DNA from: Diprion similis | Lineage: Eukaryota; Arthropoda; Insecta; Hymenoptera; Diprionidae | Length of the DNA: 64,000 nucleotides | Assembly (NCBI RefSeq): GCF_021155765.1 | Contig: NC_060116.1 | Span: 17,486,584 to 17,550,583, forward strand | Direction of reading: 5' to 3' | Part shown: positions 37,201 to 59,379 of the stretch, piece after piece | Position numbering within the stretch: position 1 is the first letter of the stretch | How the letters are laid out: each line of letters starts with the position of its first letter | Position numbers and translations under genes: made by a program | The notes under the pieces: generated by a model | The model's database searches: none | Told to the model about the DNA's origin: nothing | Seen by the model: only the letters and a program-made list of their open reading frames with translations

Positions 37201-40200
37201 AAATTGTTCGCAAATAGTTATAGATCAGGCTAAAAACGTATCACAACTCGTGTTATCTTCATTGATATCATTGATATTTTTTCATTGGCTCTGAAACATG
37301 AAAAGCATAATTACTGCAAGCATGAAATGACGACTTGTGCCTCGAAAATTGTCAGCACCATTCTGACGAGATTATGTGATTATGAATTATGCATTTGAAC
37401 TTTTCCCCAATGTATCGTTTGTACCTACGGCTACTTCATATTGATTCTATAGAGTCAGGTGATACGACGGTTATAATTTCCCAAGCGCGCATTGCCGGAT
37501 TTTACGACTGTTCATTATTTTCTTTACCGCGTCTTCAAGCAAGTGATGAGTGAAATCATTTTAAAAAATTCTCACGATCACACCCAAGTTCTCGGGAGGA
37601 TGCAGCCGAGAGGTATCTAAGAAGAAGCTTTATAGCTTCCATTTTCGTTATCTTGACAACATTATAGCGCGAACTGGACCAATCATCAGCTCAGCAGCTT
37701 GAGACCGGTAATTCTGAAAATACTTATATAGTTATAGAACTAACTCAGCGCTCTGTCTTTCCTCACGGCAAGAGCCGACAGTCGTAGTTTCGTTATCAAT
37801 GATCCGACATTACTACCAACGACGCAAAGCCAGGTAAACTACGATTAATGAAATCATCATAAACATTGATCTATAGACACGAGAATTTTACGAAGTGTTC
37901 ATAAGAATCGTGTTTACTTCCTCAAGTCACATTTTGTAAATTATGCTAATTGTGAACGCAAGATCGTTTCAATCGTTGAAGTAAAGATTATTGGAAAATC
38001 TAGATTTGATTTGACCCTGGTATCAATAACAACACTCCCCGCACACGTATTCGGATCTCATTTTTTTAGAATACCCGCATATCGTAAGGAGATTGCGACA
38101 CGGAGTCTGCTATGTGTTGCACAAGACTTTCACCGTACAGCAGCCGTTCATTCATAAATTTTTTATTGGTCTCTCGCAAGCCTTTCTCGCTGTGAAAATT
38201 AAACTGCGATTCCGCCCCGAGCGTAATCCTATTGAGATAACGAACACGTACAGGTAGCAGCCCCGAAACATCCTTCCTCATTTGCCTTAGTGTAAAATAA
38301 AAAATTACATTTATGGCAATATACATGATATTCAATTCAGTTCGATATTCATTCTAGAAAGCTGCACCTAACGGTTGTAATAAGTTCAAGTAGAGTTGTA
38401 CGAAACAATACGTATAGAACGAAAAGATTTTCAGAAAAATTTTTAGTGAGCCGTTAACACAATTTGTGCACAAGACGGGTATATATGCATAGATTTAAAT
38501 GTATCATATAACATCATAGACGCACAGGTAGGCATATTATAGGTGCAGGGGACGCGCGTGGCACACACGTGCCCTGGATAATTTGCCATGATACTCCGGT
38601 TGCCTGGTGCTTGGGCCTGCTCGTTCGTACCTAGCCGGCAGTAATACGGGTAGGTAACTTAACTGAGGTGGGTAGGGCCGCACCCTGTTCCTCAAACATC
38701 CACTACATACGGAGAGACGGAGAATCAGTGGAGAGTGAGAGAGAGAGAGAGAGACAGTAACGAAGATACGGTTGCAGCGCGGGTGCGAGGGAGAGAGACG
38801 AAGCGAAAGAAAGCGAGAAAGAGACCCGGGCTCTGATGCAGACATGCACACATGCACACATGCACGCGAGAGAGCCCGAGCGCATGGAAACGCCAAGGTA
38901 TACGGGCATCTCGTTGCATCGGTTACGTGTGAGGCGCATACGTAGGTATATACACGGCACACGCACACCTCTATCCGCGGTACAGCCAGCGAGGTGAACG
39001 CCCCTCACATATCTTAAATCCATGCAGGTATATAATATACCTGCGTTTCACGTATGATTGTGTATGCACTCGCCGCCCCACTCGTACAGCTAGATCGCAG
39101 GCAGGTACGGGTTTGGGTTCGGGTTCAGTTCGGGTTTGTCCAGTTTTCCCATGGGATATAGGTACGCATATATGCATACGTCTGTCAACCTAGGTATGTG
39201 TGCACGTATTATGCGCGCTACTGTTATACCTACGCATACGCTGTATCACCGTTATTATTTTTCATATTTACGAATATTTTCTTAAACTTTTTCATCAACA
39301 ATCGCAAACACGGCGTGAAGAGGTTGGTTCGTAAATTGCGAAACAGAATCGTGTAAAATTGTATATCGCAGTTATTTATACCTATAATGAGAACGACGAT
39401 CACGATTGTTCACAACAATAATAACAATACTAATGATACGGACGTGAAAACGATGATAACTATTAGCGGCTGGTACGTGGGAGTCAATCGAATCTTTAGC
39501 TTGAACCACAGCACCGTGTTATTTTGCTGCTGTTGAACGTTTATCGAATTACACACTGGGAACATTTGACGAAAGAGTCCACCAACACCAAGGAGAGGAT
39601 CATCCTGCCGCTGTATTGCAGGACAGAACGGTCACCTCGACTGAGCTTCAGTAGCTATTTTCATGAAATATTCCCTCTATCTATACTCCAGTTTACACAA
39701 CCACCTACTTGCAGAGGCGCGCATTCGCTGCTTCTCTCTTGTTGTCTAATGCACACGAAATATTCAGGGACCATTTATCGCAGGTAACAAGTTTCCGCTG
39801 CGTTGATCTGTGTTCAAAAAATCGTAGAGCGCCGAGATGTAAAAGGTATATTCGCAACACTCGCAAGATCTCATTACATAATTTGTTGTCTTTGTATGAT
39901 TGCTCAATTTCGATTTTCCGAAGCGCGCCACGTATTCGTGGATAGAACAGGTCCATTCATCATATTCCGTATATTTGTGTGTGACGTAGTATAAGAAAGT
40001 ATTCAGTCGCCAGAGTTCGACGAGGTATTATCGAGTGCACGTGCCATTGTTTACAAGTTGTTAATTCTAACATATATATACAATGTGATGCTGTTATAAG
40101 GCAGCTAGGAGCGTGAAATTTGGTTGATTGCGAGTCCCCGCCACCCTCGCGATTCTTTGCTGCAGAAGATCAGGGTCTTGGGTGACGCGGACGGGCGCGG

Positions 40201-41285
40201 GAGGTGATTTAAACCGATCGTGAATCGGCGGCGTCACACATACGGTTACCGCGTCGACTCCGCATCTCCGTGGGCCGGGAGATTCGAATTCCAATTGGGT
40301 GCGACGACACCGCTGCATATATGCTGTCGAGGAGTGACGAAGGCACTGTCAAGTGACGATTACGACTATGCCACAGTGACGCGGCACGCGCCTGATGTGT
40401 ACCGCGGTGCAACGAGATGTATTTACGTTTCATTATGAATTTTGCTATCCGATTTGCGTGACGCCGGTGCACGGTATAATAAAATAACATTTAGGTATAA
40501 GGTAGGAGTATGCTACTTTCAATCAAGCAGTCCGCGCAGGATTTTTGTAACCATAGTATTGAGTACGTGTTCACGGAAAAAGATCGCTTACACGTATCGC
40601 TGATGACGATAACTACATTGGTTGTCGTTTATCCTGACTTATAATCAGTATATAGTTTAAGTTTCGTTCATCGGAGGTTATACTTAAACGCAACAGTCTG
40701 CCATGTCTGCTGATAAAAAAATCAGGGAGAATTTTGAAACAAAGTACGTCTTCTTAATCAGTACATGTCAAGAAATGTTATACGAGTGGTAAAGAGGACT
40801 TTTCGTACGAAAAAATAGAACATAATAAAAAAAACATATACATGTTATTCTTCTTTTCTACCCCAAACCGGTGAATTCCTGACTCATGGACATATGTAAG
40901 ATCGGTAAATTATTGGGATTGTTATTATTTGATTACCCCGGGAACCAGAGAGATTCTTTGGTTCCCTGAGCATTTAAACTCTGTGTCTTTGGCCAAGCCG
41001 ATAGCGAAGCCGAGCTGAGCTGGGCTCTCGAAGAGCCCGTGTATCCGCCACGGACTGAATACCCAGATGGAAAGAAAAGAGGTGTGGTCGCCCTCGCATT
41101 GTCCGCCCGTATAACGTAGCACTCCGGCAGACTGGTCCATGCAGCATCCCAATCTATCTACATACAACATACCATACATATATTATGCGTACGTACGCAC
41201 GTCGTGTGAGCCTACCAACACGCAGAGAGGTCTGACCGGTATTCAGAGTTAGTGCCGGTGTGGAGCGGCGCGATGAGGAAGGAGA

Positions 41286-41330
41286 GGAGTGGAGTGGAGT
41301 GGAGTGGAGTGGAGTGGAGTGGAGTGGAGT
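41286..41330. repeat. (GGAGT)9 pentanucleotide repeat
   Basis: Nine perfect GGAGT units, followed by a long GA-rich purine tract to about 41430. Translated frames over it are low-complexity artefacts. Confidence 0.95.
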
Positions 41331-41576
41331 GGAGCGGCGAGGAGAAGAGAGAAAAAGAGAGGAGAGAGGAGAAGAGAAGTAAGAAGAGAGGAGAGGAGAA
41401 AAGAGGAGAGGGAAGGAGAGGGACCAAGAGGGTTCGGCACGAGCCTAGCTGCAACCTCAACCCACGCGCGACGACTATCTCCTTTCCGTCCGTTCGTCTG
41501 TCGGCCGTCCTGTCCCGTCCTTATATACTCACTAACACCCGGTTACCACACCGTACATCCCTAACCATTATATACA

Positions 41577-41705
41577 TGTGCCCCTTCTTCTTTTTCTTCT
41601 TCGTCTTCTTCTTCGTCTTCTGCTTTTTCCTCTTCTTTTTCGTCTTCTTCTTCCTCGCCTTCTTACTTTTGCTGTTCTTTTTCCTCTTCTTTTTCTTCAT
41701 TTGGT
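41577..41705. repeat. TTC/CTT polypyrimidine tract
   Basis: About 130 bases almost wholly C and T on the + strand with TTC periodicity. This explains the Phe/Leu-rich and Lys-rich open frames read here on either strand. Confidence 0.9.
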
Positions 41706-43560
41706 CACTGTTCTCTTTTCCCTCATACTCCCCACTCTGGGATACTCGCAGAGGTATCAGCCGCGCGCTCACGTTTAACGCTCCTTATTTCTTCAATATC
41801 CGCGGAAAGAAGTTGTCGAAACAAGGAAACAGATACTATAAAAAGACGAGCAGAACTTGAACAAAGGAGCGCGCTTACGGTTTAACTGATTGAGCTCGTA
41901 TTCGTATATAAACTACCACACGTCACGTCCGGCTGAAATTTATCTTCCCATCCTCCTCCCCCCTGCGCCCCATAACCCTGCAGATGAATGACAGGCGCAT
42001 GCTTGGTGTAACTAAACGGAAGACCATTTCACGAACGAACGCCTTCCATGCACCAGCATCTGCAGCAGTCGCAGCTCGAACGATAAGTTTTCGTCTCGCA
42101 GGAAGATGCGTATGTTAGCACGCGTGCTCTTATTAACGCAGATATACCAAGTGGATACATAGGTATATACACCAAAGGCACGATCGCATGAATTTTAATT
42201 AAGCATAATTAGTATTCCACACTCCGGAAAGTTTCGGAAAAAATCTCAATGAGCAAAGCAGACTAAGCTTATAGCTTCTCTACGTATTTAAAAGAGAAGG
42301 GCAGACAAAATGATTTTTGTTAGTCCAAAGAAATTATGTGAACGAAAATAACGTCATTCCTGCACGGTTTAGTTTATTTTAAATTTTTATCCGATCAAGT
42401 GTATTGAATATGCTGAAAGATAATGCCTACCAAGGACCAACTGACAACTATATGCGACATTTACTCGGAAAATTGTAAATCGGTTTACATAGTGCAACTT
42501 TCTTGACGACAGATCTGAATCATCTGTATAGTATTTCCGTACTGGACTTGTCAACATACGTATACAAATGTTTCAATAGTTTAGACTCGGTGATGCTTCT
42601 ATATCTGATGACTCCCGTAAAGTTTAACGTTTCAGCGTACAATGCATGACGGGATCTGTTAAATCAACAAGCGGCTCGGTTCAATCGGAATGTCCAGCCC
42701 TCAAGAGAAAAGCTATCAATAATAGAACAAAATCTATATAATCTGATGAAATGCTTGACACATTTGTATTTCGAGGTATCTCTAAATACAGAAAATTAAA
42801 TTTCTCGTAAAAATTTATATTTTTAAAACTTTCAGAAATGGACCTCCATTTTTTCTTTTCTCGTGGATTGTCAGGGCTGAAAAAAAAATCAGGAATCGCA
42901 TCCGACGCAAAGGGGTTATCACAATATTAGATGCCCATGGTGATGTTGGAAGACAATGCAAGAAAATATTAGGAAGTTATCCGAAATTTTATAATACAGT
43001 GAAAACATTTGAAAAACTTTCGCTAGTGATGCAGAAAGATATTACAAAGCGACGTTCCGAAAGGGTTTTTGGCAATTTTTGAAAGAAGAAAATGCAGTAG
43101 AACTAACAATTTGGTTAGTGATTCAGCCCTCGATCAGAAGTAGAGTGAAAGATTGTTCCCGTGCAATACAACAGCCGTTTACTAATATATATCAGCCCTT
43201 TTATTTTCTACATGAAAACCATGCTCGTTGGCTTATAATGGACATACGTATATAGGTAAGTACCACTGGCGCATTCTACGCAAACGAATTTATTGCGTAT
43301 ACATGTACGGTCTGAAACCAATGGAATATGAGACAAAGAAAGGGGGGAAAAGAGACTAGGAGGTAATGCTATGTGAAGGATTTGAATCGAGCAAGTGGGA
43401 CCGGTTGAAAATCAAAGTAGGAGGAGCCAATCGGTAGTCAAATTTAATGGCGGAGTATTTCGATTCGCCAATCGCGTACGCGTAGGTACGGCAAACATCG
43501 TGGTGCTCCGAGGACCGTGTCGAGTGGTGTCAAATTGAGGACTGGCTTTAATAATATCGT
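41706..43560. other. Gene-free AT-rich interval
   Basis: No coding, RNA or mobile-element signature was recognised. Composition changes from AT-rich to CpG-rich at about 43.4-43.5 kb. Confidence 0.45.
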
Positions 43561-44776
43561 TATACGCTTATCGCGACGATTGACGACGGCCAGCTGAAGA
43601 AACCCGTGGGACAGCGTGGCGCGTGCCCACCGCCCTGCTCCCCGCTCGCTCGCGTGCCGTATACCACACTAAACATCCGCTACCTGGTACCACAGCCGTA
43701 GTGCAGACCAACCCGATGTAGTACCTATACATGTAGTATTTGCGCAGTGTAGAAATAAGTGCACGACTTGTGCAGAAATAAAAGCGGCTGTGACGGCCGG
43801 AGACGGAAAAGATCACGTTTGCGTACCGGTAATTGTTTATGTGTCGAAGGGGGCCTTTCAGAATCCTTAGTCCTGGACTTGGCGTTTCTCGAACGCCTTG
43901 TGTTGCGGTATTACTTTACTGCGCGTTGTGCTTTTGATGCGTATGAAGCGGGTGGCGAGCGAGGGACGGGAAGAAGAGGGGGCCTACCAGGGGGGTGGGG
44001 GGAGGAGGAGTAGGAGCGGAGAGGAGAGGAGAGGCGAGATGGATGATTATGGTCAGGGCCCGGTCGCCGCCGTTGCAGAGAACGGGCAAGGGATAGCCGG
44101 CGGAGGGTACTCGGCACACGCCACACGCCACACGCCGTCGTAATGAAATAACGAGGCAAGAGGACGGCGGCAATCGCGTAGGCACCTCACCCGCGAGTCC
44201 GCGACTTTATATGTACGCCGCGTAAAGTAGGTACGTGCCGGACGGCTGTGCGCGTGCATTATAGGTGTGATGACGGTGGTTACGCGCGAGACTCGAGCCG
44301 GGGGGACGTCGTGTAAGATAGAACGAATTGAGCAAATCAGAGCGACATCCGCGATGAGGTCATTCTTCGCGTGCCGCGAGCCGGTCCAGCGCAAGTCTCG
44401 TTCCGAGGATGGAGACTGGATGCGGCCCGTTGCTCTTGTTGTAGTCACTGTTGCTTCTGCTTCTGCTCTTGCCGTTTGCCGTTTCCCCGGTACTTACAGC
44501 TAGGGTATCTCGTCTGGCACGGTTCTCCGCGAAGCGTTGTGCCGAGAAGATGTTCGTTGAGAGCACGTGACCCCGGGAGCCGAGAGTCAACTGACTCAAG
44601 TAGCCGGGCTCTGCCCTCTGGCCCCTAGCAATTTCAAATTATCTCAGCTATATCGAGGCAGAGAATTTTAAAATGAGATCCTAATGTATACCTACATATA
44701 CACATGTGTTTTATGATATTAACGTAATGGCACTTAAAAGGTGTGCTACACGGCGGAACCGCTGCCGCGTCGTTGC

Positions 44777-44820
44777 GAGGCAGAGGCAGAGGCAGAGGCA
44801 GAGGCAGAGGTAGAGGTAGA
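44777..44820. repeat. GAGGCA hexanucleotide repeat
   Basis: Five GAGGCA units followed by two GAGGTA units. Simple repeat in CpG-rich upstream DNA. Confidence 0.9.
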
Positions 44821-45592
44821 TCTGACGAAGGTACACGCAAAGTACGGCGCGCGGAAGGTGAGGCAAGGTGAGTTGCGTTTAGCCCACGTAAGTCAAGTCT
44901 TGCCAGATATGGCATGTGCCGCTGCTCGGTTTGAGTCAATCGCCCTCTATCCCTACTCCGTTCTTGCTTTCCGCGATACACCCCGCGCCTTAACCCCACT
45001 CCCCCGTGGCCCCTGCCCACCCTCCGAGTCCTGTATGTCTGGCGTGTCGCGTCACGTGTTGTCTTTCGCCTCTTTTCCAAACAGATAATATATATAGGTA
45101 TACACATGGTGCACGGATGCAGGAGGGGGGAGAGGGTCTTTGGCTGGCGCTGCTACCTTCTATCCATTTATCTGACCACCTCTCTGTATTCGGGCATGGT
45201 ATTAGCGTCAATGGTCTCACCCTCCCTCTGAAGCGGCTATAGATTCCCTTCCCCTTCCCCCTCGCCTAGCTGTATCATCTAGTACGGACGCCTACCTGCC
45301 TGCTGCCTACGTGCAAGTAAACAGATCATAGGTAAATATGTAGAGAAACGCTGCAGAGACTAGGTATACGGAGCGGTATAGACATATCACCGCGGCTGAA
45401 TGACATTGTCCGCCACTGCTTACCGCCTTAACCCCTTGTGCGACCGGGCGGGTCGGCTTCGACCAGCCACCTGAGGGGCGGTCAAAACTAGCCTGTGTAT
45501 AGTAACGGACTCTAGAATGGAGAAGCAGTCGCGGGTGCAGAGCCGGCGAAGAATAAGGACGGCGTGTTGTGAGGGGGTGCGCCCACGTCGAG

Positions 45593-45600
45593 TGACGTCA
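45593..45600. promoter_or_regulatory. Perfect CRE palindrome upstream of stripe/EGR
   Basis: TGACGTCA, the full CREB/ATF site, lies about 1.7 kb upstream of the stripe start codon in CpG-rich DNA. EGR genes are classic CREB/SRF-responsive immediate-early genes in vertebrates, so the placement is plausible. Function here is inferred only. Confidence 0.35.
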
Positions 45601-47269
45601 CCCGGTGAACGCCACCGCTATACCCGCACACTTTCCTCCCTCTCTTTCTCCCGCCCGTCGTCTTTGGATCTTGTATCTTTTAGATCCACGCGGTCCTTCG
45701 CGCGCGCATAAAACCTCATCTGCAATGGCACACTGTAACGTAAACTTAACAGTAACGTAACCGATCGCTTAACTTTTTGACGAGTCCACGCATGACGTGC
45801 ACTTGGATCATGGTACTTACATTTTAATAAACGTTGCCCTCTCTTCGAGTCATAGTATGTGAAAGTTGAGAAATAAAACGATATAATCAGCATATATAGT
45901 TTAATTACCTATAAAAATGGCAAACTTCGCGTCGATGACAAAATGCAACTGCCACGGCAACATTTAACGCCTCATCTCGATAATGGTGCTGTTCAGCGCG
46001 CACTTTGATCATACCTACGCCTACATTTTTGCCACTTGTTGTACCGAGCCAGGCTGGGGGTGGGGTAAAGTGGCAAGGGGGAGGGGGGTGAGGGGCTAAA
46101 CGCAATCGCGTTACAAAATACGGTGCATGGCTCGTCAAGGGTGGGAGCTGTTACACATCATACGTCCGCGCGAGACGCCTGAATGGAGGACCTACTGCGG
46201 ACGGATGCGTAGGCAGAGAAAGGACTTCGGGGCCGTCGAAGAATCGCTAGGAAGACGCGTGTCGACGCGACGCCGTCACCGGCCACCTAGAGCAGGGGTG
46301 GTTGTTGACGTCCCTTTGATGGCGTGCATATACCTCCCCCTAAGGATACCGAGTGATCCATGGCAATGGGTGTCTTCGCGTGTCTTCGCCGTCCGGGGGT
46401 CCGGGTGAGTCCGCGAGACCGTCTCCCTCCCTCCCTCCAGCCCCGCCTCCCTCCCGCGCCGGCTTGTCCGCTTGTCCGCTTACCCGTCCGTCCTCCCGCT
46501 CGCTCGCTAGCTTGCTCGCTCGCTCGCTCGCCGAGTTTGCCCGTTCACTCGCTTCCACTTTATTAGTCTCGCGTCTCGCGCGGACCACCGCGAACCCCTG
46601 CGACCACGACGCTCTCCTCAACCACTCAACAACGCCGACCGACGACCGACAACCGACAACGACGCAGCCACAATTTGCGTACCTCAACCCGGACAACTGC
46701 TTCCTAGGCCGGGACGTGTGCGGGATGAGAAGTTACCTTCGTCTTTGCTGTGCCGCCTTGACTGTCTGACTTGTGGAAGAACTGGAAGCGACGATCGAGA
46801 CCGAGACCGAGACCGCGACCACGACCACTGTATTACAAAAGAAATATTGTACACCGAATACACTGAATTATCCGCGGTCCCGGTCCGTATTAGCTGGATT
46901 ACTGGATTATTATACCGTTTAATCATTCCGCGTGTAATTGTGCACGTAAATGTGATTCCCATCCGTTCGATTCTACTCACGTGCGTGTGCTGAGTTGTGA
47001 TCGGGGGTCGCGAAAAGTGGATGCTGATAAATGGTCCTCAGTGTCATGTGCAGTGTTCCAGTGCATCAAATAACTATTCGGTTAGCACTTCGTGCCCCGC
47101 CAGATCCTCCGCAAAGTACAAGAAAGGTTGTCCTGGTAAAGAACCAGGCGTCCAGTGTCGCCCCGTGTTCCAGACCAGCGCGTTACGGCGTGCCGGATAA
47201 TACTGCGTGTATAACGAAATTCTTTGCGTCGGAAATCTCTAGGGGGAGGGCGACGAGTTGAGTAAAAAA

Positions 47270-55400
<8,131 letters not shown>

Positions 55401-56700
55401 AAAGCGCGATACATGCGTTCATCCTCAATACCCATCCCAAAAACACTTTCATTTTTAAGTCTTGTCTTCCCTGTCGTTCTCTTCTCTTCCTTTTCTTCTT
55501 ATTCCCTTAAATATCGCTGTACTCTCGCTCCACCTACATACTCACGCGACTGATTTGATTTTTATTCTTCATAGTTATCATTATTATTGTTATTATTATC
55601 ATTCGCATTGTCATTGTCATTATTTTTATTTTTACTATTAATATTATTATTATTATTATCATTATTAGTATTTTATTATTAGTGTTATTATTGTTATTAT
55701 TACTATTATTGTTATTATTATTACTGCTATCGTCATCATTGTCATCATCATCGTTACTCTTTCATCTTTTTTATAAAAATTACATTGTCATTGCCAATCA
55801 CCGTGCCCTCCCCCTACGATTACGAGGTCTTGATACAGCAAAACCGTGTTGCCGGACACGCTAAACCCGGCCTCAGTGTTCTATCGAAATCGCTCGTCTC
55901 GTCTCCTCTCATCTCTATATGATTTTTCCCCGTTTTCCCGGTGGCTGTATACCGTCCGTCCGTTCCGAGCGTGACCCTATATGTATGTATCCATGTACAG
56001 GCGACCCGCCGCACCCATTCATCTCTTATGCCTCTCGAAACCTCACCACGTGCTGTAATTACTCTCAATCGATACATACATATCTATGTATCGATACGCA
56101 CACACTGTAGGTATGAAATTATATGTGTATGATATATTTACGTAGATACATCTAATATATGGTGCGTCTGTATATTATGTGTATACATACGAATATACGT
56201 TGCATAATGAGCTCTGTAAAATGTTACCCGGCATATACGTTCTCAAAATTATATATTGTTGATTATAAGAATCAAATTAATATTATGTATATGTTGATCT
56301 ATTTATTAACACACGACGTACTGCTAAGGTGAAACATTAATAATAATAATTTTTACTATAGTATATATATGTAACGCAACTCGCAAAATTGCATTAAAAA
56401 TTGAGGGAAAATTGTTAAAAACAAACAAAAAAAAAAAAGAGATACCGTACTGTACCTATTACTATTATAATATTACCAAGATAATTTTTTACAAATGATA
56501 TTATTCTATCGTTATATATTATATATTATGTAGCTATATAGTATATAAATGAATGTAATGGTGCTCTGGAGTGCAACGGACGCGAAAAAAAACCATCTAT
56601 TTGTAATATTTTGTCGCCCAATCGCTATCGTCAAAATACGGACGCCTCCACGATAATTATTAACAAGAAAAAAATACAAGTTAACAATCATTCCTCAACG
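55401..56700 (+). other. Stripe 3' UTR / 3' flank
   Basis: AT-rich sequence after the stripe stop with long ATT/GTT-type imperfect microsatellites (about 55570-55760). No canonical AATAAA was found. ATTAAA at 56393-56398 is a possible variant poly(A) signal. Frames here encode only Leu-rich artefacts. Confidence 0.45.
55575..55755. repeat. Imperfect (ATT)n microsatellite
   Basis: About 180 bases dominated by ATT, GTT and ATC trinucleotides in the probable stripe 3' UTR. Confidence 0.85.
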
Positions 56701-56909
56701 TCTTTCATTGCATCCACACTTGTAAATACAGCAGAATCTCGATTGTCTGGATAGGCGGAACCAGCGCGGGTGGTACAGTCAGTCCGAAAGCACATAAATT
56801 TTTTACTGATTAAGAAAATCTGTCAACATGTTCTCACGTTTAGACTAAACGGATATTTTCAAACTCGAATGGATACTTACAGCATATTTCGAAAATCACT
56901 CATACTCGA

Positions 56910-56952
56910 TTGTTTGGTTTGGGAAAATTTCGTAATTTCCCAAACCAAACAA
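56910..56952. other. Perfect 17-bp stem hairpin
   Basis: TTGTTTGGTTTGGGAAA at 56910-56926 is exactly complementary to TTTCCCAAACCAAACAA at 56936-56952, with a 9-nt loop. It lies 1.5 kb downstream of the stripe stop. It could be a transcript 3'-end structure or a mobile-element scar. No associated T-run or gene was seen. Confidence 0.6.
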
Positions 56953-59379
56953 CATTTCTAAGATCTTACACAAACCGATAAACCAGTTTTTACTCTTCTG
57001 GCACACTCTTTACTCACGTTTCATAATGAAGCACTGGAATTGTTTCAACCAATCGTATACGTATCATTCAGCACAATATCCTCAAATACCGATAAAAAAA
57101 CATGCACGTATAATCCGACGCCCAGTTAATCAATGTCTTGCAGTTAATCGGGCTTCTACTCAATTCTACTCTATTTCGATATTCGTATCTTTCGAACGGT
57201 GCGTAAAAACATCATTCATATACCTATTTTCACGGCCTAATTACAGGTATATGCAGCGCCGGCCATTCCTTACTGTCAATGGGGAAAACACGAGTGCGAA
57301 TGGGAACACCTGACTTTTACCTGAATTTCACATCAATCCCTCTATCTCAAACTGGACACAGCTTGCTGCCTGCTTGTTTATTTTATCTGACCCTTGATCG
57401 ATAGAGACCCGTTTACGAGCACTCCAGGTAAAATGAGATGTTCTTACTGGTAGGTAGGATTCATGTGACCCCATGTGCAGTAACGAATGGTTGGCCCTGT
57501 AATTAAATATTATAACAACAATTTCGCATTTTGCCGAATTCTCAATTCCCAATAGCCACATTGGCTACCACCTCGGAACGAATAATACCTGCACATGATC
57601 GCACGCGCCTGAGAGGTAAGTAAATATAGGTATACATAAATGGTACATGCATGCAATGGATATAAATATATGCGTTACAGGTTAAAAGCGCTGTCGGATA
57701 AAGGTATACCCTTCTACGAGTAATAGAACGCGGACGAAACTGAGGTCGCAGCAGTTGAATCTGGAATGACTACGGTAGGGTCCGAAGCGCTGCAAGATGA
57801 TGCGGGATGGGAATTGTGTGATAATACATGGACCACGTATAGCATGCATACACATAACCAACCACATGTAGGTAGGTGGGTGTAGGACTCTGTGCGTCCC
57901 ACCTATAAGACAAGATGCAAGAAGTGGACGAGAAGGCTGTGAGAACACGTCTATAAATAGGCCCAGGACTGGGATGAGACCTCCTCCAGAGTTCGCGGTC
58001 CCTTCTCCTTCCATCCCTCCCACGCCCACTCGACGTCCCCCCCGTCCCTCGCCTCACCGACCGGCAGCTTCCTCCGCCACGACGCGAGGCGTGCGCCTCT
58101 CACTTGCGCTCGCCTGCTCTCGCCCAAAGGCTAAGACGACGTGTGCTGTACGGGCCATCGGACTCACGCCTATCTAACAATAAGTCCCTACAATATCTGT
58201 ATACGCTGCGCATCCGTATAATGCACACCGCTTATGCATGCAGCGCAACACATGGCTCGTGCCGTTTCTGGCTATTAAACTCAGATATGATCAACCTTTG
58301 GCGAATTGCTGCAATTTAGTAATATATGAGTGTGATTTGCTCGGAGACCAGTTGTGTAGGGATCATCAGAGAGACGAAGACAGTGCCACGGGGAGCCGAA
58401 GGGCGACTTTGACCATACAATTAGAGAGAAGATTGTACTTTATAGATATAGGTATGTAGGCGAGTATGCGTATATGCGCCGGTAGTATCTCGGATCACGA
58501 GAGTCGAAACCCACAGCCACACCCCGGCAGCGCGGTTAAACCTGTTGCTTCGTCACAATCGTTGTGTTCTTACCCAGCTGGTCGGTAGTTAGTCGGGGGT
58601 TGTGGAAAGTGGCCGGCCGTCCGCAATCGCGTTCCTTTGCCGTTGCATTCGGCATTTTAAAGAATTACCGAATTAAAGAATGCAACCCGGGTTTGAACCG
58701 ACTAGTTTGCACACATTGTGTTACTTATTGAAACTCTGTTCGTATTTGTCTTCCGTTCCGGGACGCGTTACGCTGTCAAGTCAATCGATACAGAATATAA
58801 AAAACCCATTCATAAACGATTCCAACGACGCATGGTTGATGATCTGAAGTAGAAAAAAAGGTCCTATTTCAGGGTTGGAAATCTAAGTCCTTGAAAATGG
58901 TACACTCGCTTGTAAACTCGTAAATTGAATTAGTATAATATATTGATGAAATTAAATTTAACTAGCGAGTATGTATTGTACATTATGTATACATGTATGT
59001 GAGTGATGGGATATGAAGTACAACGAATTTGCGACTCAACGCCGTACCCGTCCGACCTAGGGTCATGAGGGAGCGGGCAGGGGGTTGCGGGGTAGGAGAT
59101 TCATTCAGAACTGGCACGTGTCCGTGGTGGTATATATATTCTGCTATGCACAAGTATACGCGGGTGTCTTTCCGTATACATGCCTAGCTTGTACATGTGG
59201 ATGCGCCCCAACACCTGCACGGCACGCAAGTACCCGCGATAGCAAATCCACGACGGCGTTCCTGGGGGTATAGCGAGGGTGACGGTAAGGGGTTGCTTGC
59301 TGGAGGGGGTTGTTGCCAGGCGACGATGCCCAGGGCCGCGGGTTGCCCCTGGTGACTGTTGCGTCACTGCGGCGTCGCG

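Larger units (their letters stand above)
33262..41280. other. Long gene-free interval, left part
   Basis: Mostly AT-rich DNA with scattered short open frames. None shows recognisable domains or supporting splice structure. It contains a CRE palindrome at 33809-33816, a small palindrome with flanking direct repeats near 34200, a near-palindromic CCATAGA repeat near 34115, GA-rich simple sequence near 38730-38830 and CA-rich text near 38850. The open frame at 35355-35651 has a hydrophobic N-terminus but no other support. Confidence 0.5.
43561..47269 (+). promoter_or_regulatory. CpG-rich upstream region of the EGR/stripe gene
   Basis: GC- and CpG-rich DNA immediately upstream of the stripe-type gene, with a TGACGTCA at 45593-45600 and a GAGGCA repeat at 44777-44820. 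It most likely contains the promoter and 5' UTR. An in-frame stop at 47240-47242 shows that the coding frame does not extend further left. I could not identify a transcription start. The many short open frames here are CpG-rich shadows without recognisable domains. Confidence 0.45.

Noticed and set aside
41252-41860. 202-residue open frame with hydrophobic stretch
   Set aside because: It spans a GGAGT repeat and a TTC polypyrimidine tract. The hydrophobic Phe-rich stretch is only translated simple sequence.
43376-43400. tRNA T-loop-like TTTGAATCGA
   Set aside because: No acceptor stem, D-loop or anticodon arm could be placed around it.
44039-44143. Possible upstream coding exon of stripe (MDDYGQGPVAAVAENG...)
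   Set aside because: It has an ATG and a weak GGTACT donor, but no downstream acceptor was identified, no known stripe similarity is recognised, and the real exon 1 has its own Met and an upstream stop.
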